Shown: positions 54,809 to 64,000 of the stretch, one piece after another
Layout of the letters: each line of letters starts with the position of its first letter
How positions within the stretch are numbered: position 1 is the first letter of the stretch
Source: Aquitalea sp. LB_tupeE
Lineage (GTDB): Bacteria; Pseudomonadota; Gammaproteobacteria; Burkholderiales; Chromobacteriaceae
DNA length: 64,000 nucleotides
Direction of reading: 5' to 3'
Assembly: GCF_013391415.1 (NCBI RefSeq)
Contig: NZ_JACAXB010000016.1
Span: 1-64,000, forward strand
The notes under the pieces: generated by a model
Databases searched by the model: none
What the model was told of the DNA's origin: nothing
The model's input: the letters and a program-made list of their open reading frames with translations, nothing else
Position numbers and translations under genes: made by a program

Positions 54809-55260
54809 CATGGCGCGCATTGTAACCGAAGCTTGCACAAAACCGTTGTGATTAAACAGGCTGAATCCACAGGAAAGTATTGTGGATAAACCCCTGTGAA
54901 TAAAAACAGGCTGATTTATCCACAATCAGCCACCTGCCCGTCCGCCTGATTAATCCCAGTGCCATCAACAAGGCAAACTACTGACATCACATGGGTTTTT
55001 CAGGGTTATCAACAGAAACACTCTCCTCTCATTAGTCTCTTCATAATAAAATTCGGTTTAAGATAAACAAGGGAAGCAGCACAAAAATGCCTGCTCACAG
55101 GGTGGCATGGGCATAGGGCTGACAGCATGTGGATAAACCTGGTTTTCAGTCTGGACGACAAGTTATCCACAAATCGTCATGGACAGCACAATGCGCTGTT
55201 CAACACCTTTTGCAGTAGGCTAAACCATTGAACAAACTGGTAAAAACAAGGTTATCCACA
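54760..55260. other. Origin-like cluster of seven DnaA boxes
   Basis: Perfect TTATNCACA boxes occur at 54760-54768, 54881-54889, 54895-54903 and 55128-55136 (minus orientation) and at 54916-54924, 55163-55171 and 55252-55260 (plus). A near match, TTATCAACA, lies at 55006-55014. An AT-rich core (about 55031-55070) could be the unwinding element. Apart from the first box all lie in the 509-bp waaC/glycosyltransferase spacer, which has no gene. parS-type sites lie at 42.4 and 62.3 kb. The layout fits oriC, or a datA-like titration site. Confidence 0.75.
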
Positions 55261-55317
55261 ACAAATGACCTTCTTCTACCAGTTTCTTCCATATACATAT
55301 GGGAATAACAAGAAAAG

Positions 55318-56076
55318 ATGCGAGAGCCGCTCAGCGTTGTACTCATCACCAAAAATGCAGCTGCACAACTGGAAAAAACCCTGGCCAGCGTGCAATGGGC
55401 AGACGAAATCGTGGTGGTGGATTCAGGCAGTACCGACGAAACCGTGGCGATAGCTTCTGCCTATAAGGCAAAAGTTATCCACCAGGATTGGCTGGGATTC
55501 GGTCCGCAGAAGCAATTTGCCGTACAGGCAGCAAGCCATGACTGGGTATTGTGTCTGGATGCAGATGAATGGCCATCAGCAGAATTGACCAATAAAATCA
55601 AGCGGATACTTAACAATCCACAGGCAGCTGCCTATCGCTTTGCACGTAGCAACCGCTTTATGGGTCGTTTTCTGAAGCATGGTGAAGGCTACCCGGACTG
55701 GAGCTTGCGGCTGTTTGACCGACGCCAGGCACGCTGGTCGGATGATGTGGTGCATGAGTACGTACAGTGCGCCGGCGCTGTGGAAAAACTGTCTGGCGAC
55801 CTGATGCATGAATCGGGCGAAGACATTGCGCTCTACCTGACCAAGCAGAACCGCTACACCAGTTTGCAAGCCGAAATGCTGTATAAGCGCGGGAAAAAGG
55901 CGGGATGGAGCAAGCTGGTGTTCAGCCCGCTGTTGCGCTTTACCAAGTTTTACCTGGTACGCCGTGGTTTTCTGGATGGTTTGCCCGGACTTGTCCACAT
56001 CAGCATTGGTTGCTTCAACAGCTATATCAAATACGCCAAGCTCAACGAACTGCACCGGCTGGGAAAAAAAGACTGA
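55318..56076 (+). CDS. WaaE/KdtX-like family 2 glycosyltransferase
   Basis: GT2 enzyme of 252 aa with a GT-A fold. LSVVLITKNAAAQLEKTLASV is the nucleotide-binding start, IVVVDSGSTDET and CLDADEWPS (DxD type) follow, and DWSLRLFDRR and HEYVQ are typical of the WaaE/LgtF group that adds glucose to inner-core heptose. The position beside waaC-waaA supports a core-LPS role. The gene starts 58 bp from the last DnaA box and carries a near-match box (55475-55483) inside it. Confidence 0.9.
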   Translation: MREPLSVVLITKNAAAQLEKTLASVQWADEIVVVDSGSTDETVAIASAYKAKVIHQDWLGFGPQKQFAVQAASHDWVLCLDADEWPSAELTNKIKRILNNPQAAAYRFARSNRFMGRFLKHGEGYPDWSLRLFDRRQARWSDDVVHEYVQCAGAVEKLSGDLMHESGEDIALYLTKQNRYTSLQAEMLYKRGKKAGWSKLVFSPLLRFTKFYLVRRGFLDGLPGLVHISIGCFNSYIKYAKLNELHRLGKKD

Positions 56077-56296
56077 ATCGTGGCTAATTCCTGGCTGTCG
56101 CAGTAGCAAACGTGTTGCAACCAGTGTGAAACCAGCTTCACATGGGCCGTGATTGGACAACAACACGGTTTTAAGCCGTTCTGAGCGTTCTGACCAACGC
56201 TGACTGCTGAAAAGCACTGCAAGCCGGTAAACGCCGTTTCTGGCCGCTTAAAGCAGGGTTTTGCATGAGGCGGGACAGCGATGAGGGGAAATGAAC

Positions 56297-56794
56297 ATGG
56301 AAATTCGTACGGCACAGCCGGCAGATGTGGCTGCATTACGCCAATTGATCATGACTCACGGGCCGAATGACTGGAACTACCTGCCGCCAGACGGGGTGGA
56401 GCAGACACTGTCCGGCCTGGCCAGCGGCACTGTGCAAGGCTTGCTGGCAGAAGAACAAGGGCAGCTGCTGGCGGTGATGCTGTTTGACCGTTCTGATGCC
56501 TACCCGGCGCATCGTCCGGCGGACATCGCTGCCGGTGAGGCTGCTTTTCTGATTGAAGCAGTGGTAAGCCGTGATGCGGCAGGACAAGGCCTGGGCAGCC
56601 GTTTGCTGCTGAAGGTGTGTGAGATATTGAAACAGCAAGGTTGTCGCTGGCTGTGTGCGGACAGGCATCAGCAAAATGCCGGCTCGGCCGGCATGATGCA
56701 GAAGGCGGATTTACAGGAGCTAGAGAGTTTTGCCGACCCGGAACGGCGCTGGAGCGGCTCGCGCATGAGCACGGTGTGCGGCAGGTGTTTGTAA
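56297..56794 (+). CDS. GNAT-family N-acetyltransferase
   Basis: GNAT domain of 165 aa. It starts EIRTAQPADVAALRQLI and has the CoA loop GQGLGSRLLLKVCEILKQQGC. Motif B after it (WLCADRHQQNAGSAGMMQKADL) is more diverged than usual. The substrate is unknown. The ATG at 56297 is better placed behind the GAGGGGA site than the one at 56291. Convergent with the exported gene 28 bp away. Confidence 0.8.
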   Translation: MEIRTAQPADVAALRQLIMTHGPNDWNYLPPDGVEQTLSGLASGTVQGLLAEEQGQLLAVMLFDRSDAYPAHRPADIAAGEAAFLIEAVVSRDAAGQGLGSRLLLKVCEILKQQGCRWLCADRHQQNAGSAGMMQKADLQELESFADPERRWSGSRMSTVCGRCL

Positions 56795-56822
56795 GCTGCC
56801 TGCGCCATGTGGTGAGCCCTGC

Positions 56823-57503
56823 TCAGTACAACTTGCAGTTGATGCCGAGTACCGCTTGCCAGCCTGCGCTATGGCTGGCTTGCTGATCTGCCATCCAGCG
56901 TGAACCTGCCCCCACATCCATCGACCAGCGCCGGTTGAACGGGTGGTTCAGCATCAGTAGCAGATTGCTTTGTTCCAGATGCCAACCGCCGCCTTTTGCC
57001 TGATGTCCCAGGCTTAGGGCGCGCTGGCTATTGGCCAGGCTGGCCCAGCCCAGCAGGCTGATGCGCTGGTTGCGCCAGTTGCCCAGGGTGAGATCCAGAT
57101 TCATCAGCAGCATCTTGCCCGGACTGGCGCTACCCAGCCGGTCGGCATAGCCGATGGAAACCGAGCCATCCTGCGGCAGATCCACGCCATAACGCAGCAC
57201 ACCCATCCAGTGGCTGGAATTGGCCCCCAGTTCCCACTGGCTTTCATTGGCGGCGGCCAGCGTCATGAATCCGCCCGGCGCGGGCAGGCCCAGCCCGGCT
57301 TCACCTTGTTGCACGAACAGGCTGCCGTAGGCGGTATCGTGGCGGAGCGACAGCGAGGGTTGCAGCTTGCTGCCAGTGCCGGAATCCGTCTGGTACAGAT
57401 TGCCGTCCAGGCTCAGCGTCATGCTGTGTACGGGTTCGTCGGCAAATGCCGACTGGCAGCAAAGCAGGGCGGGCAACAACATCAACACGGCAGGGCAACG
57501 CAT
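56823..57503 (-). CDS. Exported beta-barrel-like protein of unknown function
   Basis: Protein of 226 aa. The signal peptide covers ~1-22 (MLLPALLCCQSAFA). The mature sequence alternates polar and hydrophobic residues (SLSLRHDTAYGSLFVQ, QWELGANSSHWMGVLRYGV, RWSMDVGAGSRWM) and ends LGINCKLY with an aromatic last residue, as in outer-membrane beta-barrels. I do not recognise the family. CGGAG supports the ATG at 57503; the frame continues upstream to 57707 without homology. Confidence 0.6.
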   Translation of the reverse strand: MRCPAVLMLLPALLCCQSAFADEPVHSMTLSLDGNLYQTDSGTGSKLQPSLSLRHDTAYGSLFVQQGEAGLGLPAPGGFMTLAAANESQWELGANSSHWMGVLRYGVDLPQDGSVSIGYADRLGSASPGKMLLMNLDLTLGNWRNQRISLLGWASLANSQRALSLGHQAKGGGWHLEQSNLLLMLNHPFNRRWSMDVGAGSRWMADQQASHSAGWQAVLGINCKLY

Positions 57504-57862
57504 GCAGACTCCGGGGTGGAAAAAACACGATGAAAAGTGCTCAGAGCATACGCCCCAGACCGTGTGCTGCAAACCGCAGGACATGTCATGGCAAAGGAAT
57601 ACACTGCTGGACAATGCCGAATGACATGGCAGCATGACTGCATGCAGCCGATGGTTTTCCGATGGCGTGGCACCCGTTGAATGTCTTGCACAAGTGGATG
57701 AATTCACGACGATAAAACCAAATATACCTGCATTTTATCCTGGTCAATTTTTATGCAAAATAAGTTAATTTTAATATTTTGTTGAAATTTTGATATTAAG
57801 TGGAACTACATTGATATTCCGGCAATCTGTCATGCATTGAAACTGGAATGGAGGGCTGAGCC
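57504..57862. promoter_or_regulatory. AT-rich divergent intergenic region
   Basis: This 359-bp space holds no gene. The stretch ~57720-57800 is markedly AT-rich compared with the rest of the window and probably holds the promoter of the cation antiporter gene. A clear -35/-10 pair cannot be picked with confidence. Confidence 0.4.
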
Positions 57863-59077
57863 ATGCTTCATCATTCACCCCTGATTGCCACTATTGTCGG
57901 CAGTCTGGTATTTGCCTTCATGCTTGGCACGCTGGCCTTCCGCCTGCGTTTGCCACCGCTCATCGGCTATCTGTGTGCCGGCATCGTGGCCGGTCCGTTT
58001 ACCCCGGGTTTTACTGCAGATAGCCAGATCGCACCACAATTGGCGGAGATGGGTGTGATTTTGCTGATGTTCGGTGTGGGTTTGCATTTTTCGGTCAGAG
58101 ACTTGCTGGCGGTGAAAACCATCGCCTTGCCCGGTGCCATCGGGCAGATTCTGCTGGCTACCGTGTTGGGACTGGGCATGTCCCAACTGTTGGGCTGGCC
58201 TGTGGGCGAGGGGGTGGTATTTGGCCTGGCGCTGTCCACCGCCAGCACGGTGGTGCTGCTCAAGGCCTTGCAGGAAAAAAATCTGGAACAGACTGATGAC
58301 GGCAAGATCGCCATTGGCTGGCTGGTGGTGGAGGACCTGGTGATGGTGCTGACACTGGTGTTGCTGCCCATATTTTCTGGTGTGCTGGGTGGCAAGGGAG
58401 CGGATGTGGTAATCAGCGGCAGCGCGGTGCTGTGGACCATCCTGCTGACGCTGGGCAAGGTAGCGGCCTTTGTCGCGCTGATGCTGGTGTTTGGCCGACG
58501 TTTTTTGCCGTGGATGCTGGAACGCATTGTGTATACCGGCAGCCGCGAGCTATTCCGTCTGGCCGTGTTGTCCACTGCGCTGGGCGTGGCATACGGCGCG
58601 TCCTTGCTGTTTGATGTGTCGTTTGCCTTGGGTGCATTCTTTGCCGGCATGGTGTTGGCCGAATCGCCACTGAGCCATCGCGCTGCCGAAGAATCACTCC
58701 CCCTGCGCGACGCCTTTTCCGTGCTGTTTTTTGTCTCGGTGGGCATGCTGCTCAACCCGTCGGTCTTGCTGCATAACTTCTGGGAAGTGCTGGGCACCTT
58801 GCTGATTATTGTGGTGGGAAAATCGCTGGGCGCTTATGGCATTGTGCGGCTGTTTGGCCGTAGCCCGGCTACCGCGCTGACCATTGCCGCCAGCCTGGCG
58901 CAAATTGGCGAGTTCTCTTTCATTCTGGCCGGACTGGGCATTACCCTGGGCCTGATGAACGAACACAGCCATTCGCTGATTCTGGCCGGAGCCATTTTGT
59001 CCATTCTGATCAATCCGCTGTTGTTCTTGTGGACCGAGCGTTACCGCAAGCGTCTGACACCTGCGCTCAGTCAATGA
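57863..59077 (+). CDS. YbaL-like cation:proton antiporter lacking the RCK domain
   Basis: CPA2 transporter of 404 aa with about twelve membrane segments, collinear with the membrane part of E. coli YbaL/KefB. PLIGYLCAGIVAGPFTPGF, GVILLMFGVGLHFS, GLALSTASTVVLLKAL, and DVSFALGAFFAGMVL are family blocks. Relatives carry a C-terminal TrkA-N (RCK) domain of ~150 residues; here the protein stops after LFLWTERYRKR, with a terminator right behind and no remnant in another frame. GGAGG precedes the ATG. Confidence 0.88.
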   Translation: MLHHSPLIATIVGSLVFAFMLGTLAFRLRLPPLIGYLCAGIVAGPFTPGFTADSQIAPQLAEMGVILLMFGVGLHFSVRDLLAVKTIALPGAIGQILLATVLGLGMSQLLGWPVGEGVVFGLALSTASTVVLLKALQEKNLEQTDDGKIAIGWLVVEDLVMVLTLVLLPIFSGVLGGKGADVVISGSAVLWTILLTLGKVAAFVALMLVFGRRFLPWMLERIVYTGSRELFRLAVLSTALGVAYGASLLFDVSFALGAFFAGMVLAESPLSHRAAEESLPLRDAFSVLFFVSVGMLLNPSVLLHNFWEVLGTLLIIVVGKSLGAYGIVRLFGRSPATALTIAASLAQIGEFSFILAGLGITLGLMNEHSHSLILAGAILSILINPLLFLWTERYRKRLTPALSQ

Positions 59078-59102
59078 AAAACCGCCCTTGGGCGGTTTTT
59101 TT
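59077..59102. terminator. Bidirectional terminator between antiporter and CorC-family genes
   Basis: AAAAACCGCCC and GGGCGGTTTTT form an 11-bp stem with runs of A and T at either end. It sits between two convergent stop codons. Confidence 0.88.
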
Positions 59103-59133
59103 CATGGTGCTGGATGAATCACTCAATTGTCGT

Positions 59134-60453
59134 TTAATTGTCGTTCTGCTCCAGACGGCTCGATGGCAGTCGGCTGACGAGGATTTTGTCCACCCGGGTC
59201 TTGTCCATGTCCACCACTTCAAAACTGAAGCCTTGCCAGTCGAAACGGTCTGTCACTGCCGGAACCCGGCCCAGCTGGAACATCATCACGCCACCCAGTG
59301 TGTGGATATTGCCGGTGTCTTCGCCCGGCAAGGACTGCTCGACCTCAAAATACTGGCGGAAGCTGTCCAGTGTCACCATGCCGTCCACCAGATAACTGCC
59401 ATCCTCGCGCTGAACGATCTCGTCGTCTTCGCCATCGGCATGGACGGAGGGTAAATCGCCCACCACGGTTTCCAGTACATCATTCATGGTTACCAGGCCT
59501 TCCAGTTCACCGTATTCGTCCACCACCAGTGCCAGATGGGTGTGGGCCTGGCGGAACTGTTCCATCAGCTGCATCAGCGATACCGTAGCCGGGACATAGA
59601 GTGGAATTTGCAGGTCGGCAATGAAATCCACGCTCTGTCCGGCCAGTACCCGGTCCAGCATGCGTTTGGTGTCCAGAATGCCCAGCACGTGCTCCATGCC
59701 GCCCTTGCACACCGGGAAATGGCTGTAAGCGTGCGCAATCAGCAACTGGCGGTTATCGTGCTGCTGGTCTTCGATATCAATGGAAACGATGTCCTTGCGT
59801 GGTGTCATCACCGCGGCTACCTTGCGATCGTCTAGCCGGAAGATGTTTTCCACCAGTTCCTGCTCGGCGCGATCGAAAATGCCTTCGTCTGCCCCCTGTT
59901 CCATCAGTACCCGGATTTCTTCTTCGGTAATGGACGGTTCATTGCTCTTGCGCGCGCCTATCAATCGCAACAGGGTATCGGTCAGCCGCGACAGCAGGCG
60001 TACCAGCGGTGCGGCCAGGCGCGAGAGCAGCAGCATGGGCGGGGCCAGGGTGCTGGCGATGCCTTCGGGGTTCAGCATGGCCAGCCGTTTGGGTACCAGT
60101 TCGCCAAACACCAGCGACAAGGCGGTGATGGCGGCCACCATCAGGGCCACGGACAGCGGCTTGTTGTAGGCATGCAGCTGCGGCAGGTTCAACTCCAGCC
60201 AGTCCTGAAAATGTTCGGACAAGGCTGCTTCACCATACACGCCGGAAAAAATGCTGATGCTGGTGATGCCTATCTGTACCGTAGACAGAAAACGGGTGGG
60301 CTCTTCTGCCAGACGCAGCGCCGAGCGTGCCCCGCGCCGGCCTTCTTCTGCCCATTGTTGCAGGCGGATCTTGCGCGAAGAAACAATGGCGATTTCCGAC
60401 ATGGCAAAGGCGCCATTCAGCACGATCAGAACAAACAGAAAGAAAATATCCAC
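59134..60453 (-). CDS. HlyC/CorC-family membrane protein with CBS domains
   Basis: Protein of 439 aa. A DUF21 membrane domain covers ~1-190 (FFLFVLIVLNGAFAMSEIAIVSSRK), then a CBS pair (~210-330; VMTPRKDIVSIDIED, LALVVDEYGELEGLVTMNDVLE), and a C-terminal CorC_HlyC domain. Members act in magnesium/cobalt efflux or resistance. The start is a GTG at 60453. Convergent with the antiporter. Confidence 0.9.
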   Translation of the reverse strand: MDIFFLFVLIVLNGAFAMSEIAIVSSRKIRLQQWAEEGRRGARSALRLAEEPTRFLSTVQIGITSISIFSGVYGEAALSEHFQDWLELNLPQLHAYNKPLSVALMVAAITALSLVFGELVPKRLAMLNPEGIASTLAPPMLLLSRLAAPLVRLLSRLTDTLLRLIGARKSNEPSITEEEIRVLMEQGADEGIFDRAEQELVENIFRLDDRKVAAVMTPRKDIVSIDIEDQQHDNRQLLIAHAYSHFPVCKGGMEHVLGILDTKRMLDRVLAGQSVDFIADLQIPLYVPATVSLMQLMEQFRQAHTHLALVVDEYGELEGLVTMNDVLETVVGDLPSVHADGEDDEIVQREDGSYLVDGMVTLDSFRQYFEVEQSLPGEDTGNIHTLGGVMMFQLGRVPAVTDRFDWQGFSFEVVDMDKTRVDKILVSRLPSSRLEQNDN

Positions 60454-60530
60454 GATGGGCGGCGGGGAAGAAGATGACCCTTGCTAGCTTAGGGCAATGC
60501 TGACTGGCTGAAAAGCCGGGTTTTTCAGTA

Positions 60531-60553
60531 CAGGGCTGCGCTTTGCAGCCCTG
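60531..60553 (-). terminator. Hairpin downstream of ung
   Basis: CAGGGCTGC and GCAGCCCTG pair perfectly around a 5-nt loop, 13 bp past the ung stop. On the minus strand the following bases are not T-rich, so it is a weak terminator candidate. Confidence 0.4.
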
Positions 60554-60566
60554 CAGCAAGGCGCAA

Positions 60567-61307
60567 TCAGAACAGGCTGTTCTGATTGCTGGCGGGCATC
60601 CAGCGGATGGTGTCGCGGCCATGGGCAGCCAGCCAGGCATTGACTTGCGAGAAATGACGGCAGCCGTGAAAGCCACGGCTGGCTGACAGCGGGGAAGGAT
60701 GTGCCGCGGTCAGCACCAGATGGCGGCTGGTATCTATCCGCTCGGCCTTGGTTTGCGCCCAGTTGCCCCATAGCAAGAATACACAGCCGGGGTTTTGCTG
60801 ATTGACTGCATCGATCAGCGCATCCGTGATGGTTTGCCAGCCCAGCTTGCCGTGACTGCCTGCCTTGTCCATTTCCACGGTCAGTACGCTGTTGAGCAAC
60901 AGTACACCCTGTTCAGCCCAGTGTGTCAGGTCGCCACTGGCCGGCATGCCGCCACCCAGGTCTGCCACCAGTTCCTTGTAAATATTGCGCAGGCTGGGCG
61001 GAATACGCACACCGGGCGGCACCGAGAAGGACAAGCCCATTGCTTCTCCTGCGCCGTGGTAAGGGTCCTGACCCAGAATCACCACCTTGATGTCAGCCGG
61101 AGCCATGGTGCGCAGGCTGTTGAAAATGAGTGGCTGCGGGGGAAACAGCGTTTTGCCCTGACTGGCTTGCTGTTGCAGTTGCTGGTCGATCTGGCGCAAG
61201 CGGGCGAAGATGTCCGGTGCATGCAAAACAGCTTCCCAGGCGGGGTGTACCGGGGAGAGGGCCGGGGCAAGGTAAGGGAGGGATTGCTGACTCAAAACGA
61301 ATTCCAT
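60567..61307 (-). CDS. ung: Uracil-DNA glycosylase
   Basis: Removes uracil from DNA. It is 246 aa. The catalytic Asp is D81 in LGQDPYHGAGEAMGLSFSVP. NIYKEL and GVLLLNSVLTVE are family blocks, and HPSPLSASRGF is the minor-groove insertion loop. The frame is open upstream to 61403, but homology starts at MEFVLSQQSL. The rhodanese/pcm pair upstream ends in its own terminator. Confidence 0.96.
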   Translation of the reverse strand: MEFVLSQQSLPYLAPALSPVHPAWEAVLHAPDIFARLRQIDQQLQQQASQGKTLFPPQPLIFNSLRTMAPADIKVVILGQDPYHGAGEAMGLSFSVPPGVRIPPSLRNIYKELVADLGGGMPASGDLTHWAEQGVLLLNSVLTVEMDKAGSHGKLGWQTITDALIDAVNQQNPGCVFLLWGNWAQTKAERIDTSRHLVLTAAHPSPLSASRGFHGCRHFSQVNAWLAAHGRDTIRWMPASNQNSLF

Positions 61308-61361
61308 TTTGTCGATTGTTTGCCGGTTTGGATGTGGCAAACGGGCGGACGGTTCCAAAAC

Positions 61362-61391
61362 AAAAGCCATTCCTGCTGGCAGGAATGGCTT
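61362..61391 (-). terminator. Terminator after the rhodanese gene
   Basis: The arms AAGCCATTCCTGC and GCAGGAATGGCTT pair perfectly. On the minus strand they are followed by TTGTTTTGG, 28 bp past the rhodanese stop. Confidence 0.82.
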
Positions 61392-61418
61392 GCTTGGCTG
61401 CAATCTGGGCTGTCCGGC

Positions 61419-61745
61419 TCAGTAATGTGCCATGCCAGGGTCAACATCATTGGCCCAGGCTTCCACACCACCTTGCAGGCTCAGCACTTGCTCGAAACCG
61501 GCATTGGCCAGATACAGGCCAACCTGGAAGCTGCGTACGCCATGATGGCAGACGGTGACGATAGTCTGGTCATCCGGTAGTTCGCTCATGCGCAGCGGAA
61601 TCAGGTTCATCGGGATGTGCAGCGAACCGGCAATGCTGGCCAGCTGCACTTCCCAGTCCTCGCGCACGTCCAGCAACAGCGGCTGCGCTGCGTTGCTGTC
61701 GGCGCGCCAGGCGGCCAGGTCGCGGGCGGTGATTTCGCGAATCAT
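61419..61745 (-). CDS. Single-domain rhodanese sulfurtransferase
   Basis: Protein of 108 aa. DVREDWEVQLASIAGSLHIP and the active loop C66-HHGVRS (VTVCHHGVRSFQVG) define a GlpE-like rhodanese that carries persulfide sulfur. Its start overlaps the pcm stop by one base, so the two are co-expressed. The sulfur partner is unknown. Confidence 0.88.
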   Translation of the reverse strand: MIREITARDLAAWRADSNAAQPLLLDVREDWEVQLASIAGSLHIPMNLIPLRMSELPDDQTIVTVCHHGVRSFQVGLYLANAGFEQVLSLQGGVEAWANDVDPGMAHY

Positions 61746-62404
61746 CAGAATACGAAACGTTCCGGCTCGATGGCTTCAGCCTTGGCCAGACGGGAAATAC
61801 AGGTTTCGAACAGATTGGTTTCGCTGAAGGCGGATTCGCTGACACGCTTGATCAGCTTGCAGCTCATGGCCGGCAGATCACCCACCACCACAATCATGCG
61901 GCCACCGACGGCCAGCTGGGCTTTCAGGGTTTCCGGCACCACCGGCAGCGAACCACCCACCACGATCACGTCGAACGGGGCTTGTTCCTTCAGGCCATCC
62001 AGGCCATTCCCTTCCACCAGGGTAACATTGCCGATGCCGGCCTTTTTCAGGTTGGCGGCAGCCGCTTCGCGGGTGGCGGCATTGATTTCCACGCTATATA
62101 CGTGGCGACCCAGCTTGGCCAGCAGGGCGGTCAGGTAGCCGGCACCGGTGCCGACTTCCAGAATCTTGTCTTGCGGCTGTACGGCGGCATCCTGTGCCAG
62201 ACGCGCTTCCAGCTTCGGTTGCAGCATCTTGCCGCCATTGGGCAACGGCAGTTCGGTGTCGACAAAGGCCAGCTGGCGCTTGTCGGCAGCGACGAAATCT
62301 TCGCGTTTCACGTGAAACAGCAGGTCCAGAATCTTGGGGTCAAGTACGTCCCACGGACGAATCTGCTGCTCGACCATGTTGAAACGGGCATTTTCAAAAT
62401 CCAT
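61745..62404 (-). CDS. pcm: Protein-L-isoaspartate O-methyltransferase family protein
   Basis: SAM-dependent methyltransferase of 219 aa. ENARFNMVEQQIRPWDVLD opens the betaproteobacterial branch of the PCMT family. KILEVGTGAGYLTALLAKL is the SAM motif, followed by YSVEI and DVIVVGGSLPVVP. The repair function is inferred; this branch differs from E. coli Pcm and could modify another substrate. A parS-like site lies inside it. The frame extends upstream to 62482; CGGAG marks the ATG used. Confidence 0.85.
   Translation of the reverse strand: MDFENARFNMVEQQIRPWDVLDPKILDLLFHVKREDFVAADKRQLAFVDTELPLPNGGKMLQPKLEARLAQDAAVQPQDKILEVGTGAGYLTALLAKLGRHVYSVEINAATREAAAANLKKAGIGNVTLVEGNGLDGLKEQAPFDVIVVGGSLPVVPETLKAQLAVGGRMIVVVGDLPAMSCKLIKRVSESAFSETNLFETCISRLAKAEAIEPERFVF
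62304..62319. other. parS-like ParB site inside pcm
   Basis: CGTTTCACGTGAAACA differs from consensus parS in only the first base. It encodes FHVK in the pcm reading frame. Within the window only this site and the one at 42360-42375 match, about 20 kb apart and flanking the DnaA-box cluster. Confidence 0.7.
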
Positions 62405-62491
62405 CAGCTTACTCCGAAGGGCTGGCTGCCAGCAGCAGTCAATCGGTATTCCGAAAAACCGGCCGCGCGGACAGCGTGTCATGACGATAAC

Positions 62492-62520
62492 TTGCGATTA
62501 TCCCACATTTACCTTACCTT
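62492..62520 (+). promoter_or_regulatory. Possible thiC promoter
   Basis: TTGCGA (62492-62497) and TACCTT (62515-62520) are spaced by 17 bp and sit just ahead of the TPP riboswitch. The -10 match is poor. Confidence 0.3.
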
Positions 62521-62528
62521 CACAGCAT

Positions 62529-64000
<1,472 letters not shown>

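Noticed and set aside
56077-56290. Spacer between the glycosyltransferase and acetyltransferase genes as a possible small gene or RNA
   Set aside because: No frame with a ribosome-binding site and no convincing stem-loop was found.

Overview
The window reads as a gene-dense, GC-rich chromosomal segment of a betaproteobacterium, most likely order Neisseriales (Chromobacteriaceae-like). That placement is inferred from recalled family resemblance: a Neisseria-like GAPDH, a one-cysteine DksA, a BPSS1780-type membrane protein, and type IV pilus genes. Almost everything is housekeeping or core accessory content. I see no insertion sequence, prophage, CRISPR array, rRNA or tRNA.

Layout. 0.2-5.5 kb (minus): parC-pilS-pilR, overlapping genes for topoisomerase IV subunit A and the pilus two-component system. 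5.6-6.9 kb: ElaA-like acetyltransferase and a membrane protein. 7.2-13.9 kb (plus): central carbon block tkt, gap, pgk, fba with a LysE/RhtB exporter inserted. 14-15.4 kb: molybdopterin genes moaD-moaE-mobA preceded by a tiny membrane protein. 15.4-17.5 kb: LysR regulator and divergent EamA transporter. 17.7-22.1 kb (minus): aroG, dksA, cytochrome c, yggS-proC-yggT. 22.3-27.4 kb: pilT-pilU, a response regulator with TPR repeats, and a convergent EAL-HDOD protein. 27.6-30.9 kb: gltIJKL uptake system. 31.3-35.7 kb: rsmA, a YqaA-like gene, cyaY, a small lipoprotein, hisC and three small proteins. 35.7-43.4 kb: DUF2145 pair, SNF2 helicase, hemL, CYTH protein, hemJ, M48 protease, rubredoxin. 43.5-45.4 kb: thiD-thiE and an acetyltransferase. 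45.5-52.5 kb: cecR-ybhGFSR-like ABC exporter operon with its own outer-membrane factor. 52.6-56.1 kb: waaA-waaC and a WaaE-like glycosyltransferase. 56.3-62.4 kb: mixed genes including a YbaL-like antiporter, a CorC-family protein, ung and pcm. 62.5 kb to the end: TPP riboswitch and thiC, cut by the window edge.

The most striking signal is chromosomal rather than a gene. Seven perfect DnaA boxes (TTATNCACA) lie within about 500 bp (54760-55260), six of them in or at the edge of the 509-bp waaC/glycosyltransferase intergenic space, which also has an AT-rich core. A perfect parS palindrome (TGTTTCACGTGAAACA, 42360-42375) lies 12 kb to the left and a one-mismatch parS (62304-62319, inside pcm) 7 kb to the right. 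Together they suggest that this window holds the replication origin or an origin-proximal DnaA-binding locus, although dnaA itself is not present here.

Other points worth attention: a GAPDH whose NAD-selecting Asp is Ala, a DksA with one of four zinc-finger cysteines, a TetR operator palindrome upstream of the exporter operon, LysR-type boxes at 16.4 kb, a pilT/pilU-linked signalling cluster, and an unexplained pair of exported proteins at 35.7-37.0 kb.
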